NCBI GenBank assembly: GCA_030151245.1
Contig: JASLEF010000121.1
Coordinates: 1 to 7,493 of the forward strand
Length of the DNA stretch: 7,493 nucleotides
From: Ignatzschineria sp.
Lineage (GTDB): Bacteria; Pseudomonadota; Gammaproteobacteria; Cardiobacteriales; Wohlfahrtiimonadaceae
Direction of reading: 5' to 3'
Shown here: positions 6,705 to 7,493 of the stretch, in pieces
Layout of the letters: each line of letters starts with the position of its first letter
Numbering within the stretch: position 1 is the first letter of the stretch
Position numbers and translations under genes: made by a program
Notes under the pieces: generated by a model
What the model was told of the DNA's origin: nothing
The model's input: only the letters and a program-made list of their open reading frames with translations
The model's database searches: none

Positions 6705-6788
6705 ACAGATAGATCGTAGCAGCCAAACAGCTCATCTCGATGACTCCATTAACACAGCCCTCACTGAGAATTTCTCTGAATTTTAGCC

Positions 6789-7268
6789 TCAACCTCGATA
6801 ATCTAAAATCACATCCTGCGAAAAACTACAGATCGGAAGAACATCACTCCCTTCAGATTCACAAATCAATTGACGAGAGGGATGGATAGCTTGATATCCT
6901 TTACTAATCATACAAATTTCAATCGTTGCTCGAGCATGAGTTGTTTGTATAGGATCACGCCCACCGATCTGCTGACTGATACCTTTCTCGATCTCTTCAG
7001 CCGTCTGAACGCAGGCAAAGAAATTTTGAGTTCGTTGTTTGGGATCATTCGCCATTTTACGCACATCCCGAGATTGCCATAACTCAGGATTATACCAAAG
7101 TTGATTTTGATACTGTTGCTCCCTCGCTTCCTGCGACATTAATCGTTCTCTATCAAGCTCAGAACGATAATCATCCATTTTTGCTGTTTGCTGCTCTACA
7201 ACACTTGAACATCCCGCCATTAACATTAAAACAGTGCCTATTACAACAACTTTCAGTGATGATTTCAT
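6789..7268 (-). CDS. Small cysteine-containing outer-membrane lipoprotein, function unknown
   Basis: The 159-residue product starts MKSSLK, followed by a hydrophobic stretch and the lipobox LMAGC, with the lipidated cysteine at residue 20. This signals export by Sec, cleavage by signal peptidase II and lipid anchoring. Serines at +2 and +3 contain no inner-membrane retention signal, so the outer membrane is expected. The mature part has a charged, glutamine-rich helical region (about 25-60) and four cysteines (86, 119, 136, 147) that could form two periplasmic disulfides. CMISKGY (119-125) matches a C-x3-K-G-[YW] pattern I associate with small proteobacterial lipoproteins. An upstream in-frame ATG at 7283 would add MGLIN. 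Neither start has a good Shine-Dalgarno; I chose 7268 because it gives a textbook signal peptide. The gene is divergent from serS and appears monocistronic. The lipoprotein call is firm; the function is unknown. Confidence 0.88.
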   Translation of the reverse strand: MKSSLKVVVIGTVLMLMAGCSSVVEQQTAKMDDYRSELDRERLMSQEAREQQYQNQLWYNPELWQSRDVRKMANDPKQRTQNFFACVQTAEEIEKGISQQIGGRDPIQTTHARATIEICMISKGYQAIHPSRQLICESEGSDVLPICSFSQDVILDYRG

Positions 7269-7305
7269 ATTTATTAAACCCATATTAAGATTGTTTGGTG
7301 TCCAA

Positions 7306-7311
7306 ATTATA
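7306..7311 (-). promoter_or_regulatory. Candidate -10 element of the lipoprotein gene
   Basis: The minus strand reads TATAAT, a perfect -10, giving a start near 7299 and a leader of about 30 nt to the chosen ATG. No good -35 lies 16-18 bp upstream (about 7328-7335). The promoter is back to back with that of serS. Confidence 0.45.
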
Positions 7312-7338
7312 CCCTAAATTATGCATCTGCTATTTCCT

Positions 7339-7368
7339 TTGGAAGAAATGCTCTTTTTCGTATATAAT
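7339..7368 (+). promoter_or_regulatory. Sigma-70 promoter of serS
   Basis: TTGGAA (7339-7344, 4 of 6) and a perfect TATAAT (7363-7368) are separated by 18 bp. Transcription should begin near 7375, leaving a leader of about 30 nt before the GTG start. Confidence 0.65.
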
Positions 7369-7392
7369 ACGGGGTTAATTTTTACACTTCAT

Positions 7393-7398
7393 GAAGGA
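7393..7398 (+). promoter_or_regulatory. Ribosome-binding site that decides the serS GTG start
   Basis: GAAGGA lies 7 nt before GTG 7406. An in-frame ATG at 7391 overlaps this site and has no Shine-Dalgarno of its own. It would add MKDIQ ahead of the conserved SerS beginning IDPRLLRQN. Confidence 0.75.
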
Positions 7399-7405
7399 TA
7401 TACAA

Positions 7406-7493
7406 GTGATTGATCCACGCCTATTAAGACAGAATTTAGATGATGTCGTTCATGCGCTTGCAAAACGCGGTTATACAATGGATACAGCTCGCT
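7406..7493 (+). CDS. serS: Seryl-tRNA synthetase, N-terminal fragment (runs off the window)
   Basis: Only the first 29 codons are present, from a GTG start. The product begins MIDPRLLRQNLDDVVHALAK, which matches the start of bacterial SerS (typically M-L-D-P-K-x-L-R). This part leads into the long N-terminal helical hairpin that grips the variable arm of tRNA-Ser. The full enzyme, about 420-430 residues in bacteria, is a class II synthetase that activates serine with ATP and charges tRNA-Ser and tRNA-Sec in the cytoplasm; its catalytic motifs lie outside this window. A good Shine-Dalgarno and a strong -10 precede it. It is divergent from the lipoprotein gene. Identification rests on the short N terminus but is distinctive. 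Confidence 0.9.
   Translation, partial: MIDPRLLRQNLDDVVHALAKRGYTMDTAR

Larger units (their letters stand above)
6302..6788. other. Gene-free stretch between convergent genes
   Basis: This 487-bp region separates the 3' ends of the two-helix membrane protein gene and the lipoprotein gene. Stops occur frequently in every frame, and no start with a ribosome-binding site opens a credible gene. I recognise no transposase remnant or tRNA. It contains three inverted repeats with arms of at least 7 bp in total, listed separately, but no classic stem plus T-run terminator. It is either simple spacer with imperfect terminators or a decayed or non-coding RNA locus. Confidence 0.6.

Noticed and set aside
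6732..6776. Small palindromes TCATC-TC-GATGA and GAGAA-T-TTCTC after the lipoprotein gene
   Set aside because: Loops are too short for stable hairpins and there is no T-run, so they are not credible terminators.
7391..7393. ATG as the start of serS
   Set aside because: It overlaps the GAAGGA ribosome-binding site used by GTG 7406 and adds residues not seen at the SerS N terminus.

Overview
The window looks like chromosomal DNA from a low-GC gammaproteobacterium. It encodes a full-length canonical SMC condensin rather than MukB, which argues against Enterobacterales, Vibrionales and Pasteurellales. The AT-rich base composition together with SMC, a TcyP-type cystine carrier and SerS would suit the Cardiobacteriales-like group (Ignatzschineria, Wohlfahrtiimonas). 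That placement is inference; I cannot run a search.

Layout. On the minus strand, 9-3461 is a complete smc. A 489-bp intergenic region follows (3462-3950) with no credible gene but several inverted repeats. Its right end is a leader in which short segments can pair in mutually exclusive ways just ahead of the next gene. On the plus strand, 3951-5384 encodes a TcyP-like L-cystine:cation symporter and ends at a strong Rho-independent terminator (5462-5500). Next, 5567-6301 (+) encodes an unrecognised protein with two membrane helices, a heptad-repeat coiled coil and an all-helical-looking C-terminal part. Its ribosome-binding site sits directly behind a hairpin. A 487-bp stretch without genes (6302-6788) separates it from a convergent gene for a small cysteine-rich lipoprotein (6789-7268, -). 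That gene is divergent from serS, whose first 29 codons (7406-7493, +) end the window.

The genes do not form one pathway. They are chromosome segregation, cystine uptake, an unknown membrane protein, an envelope lipoprotein and seryl-tRNA charging, each apparently transcribed on its own. I see no mobile element, CRISPR array, rRNA or tRNA. I did not find a clear new multi-gene system. The points most worth checking are the attenuator-like leader of the cystine transporter gene, the hairpin next to the ribosome-binding site of the two-helix coiled-coil protein, and that protein itself.
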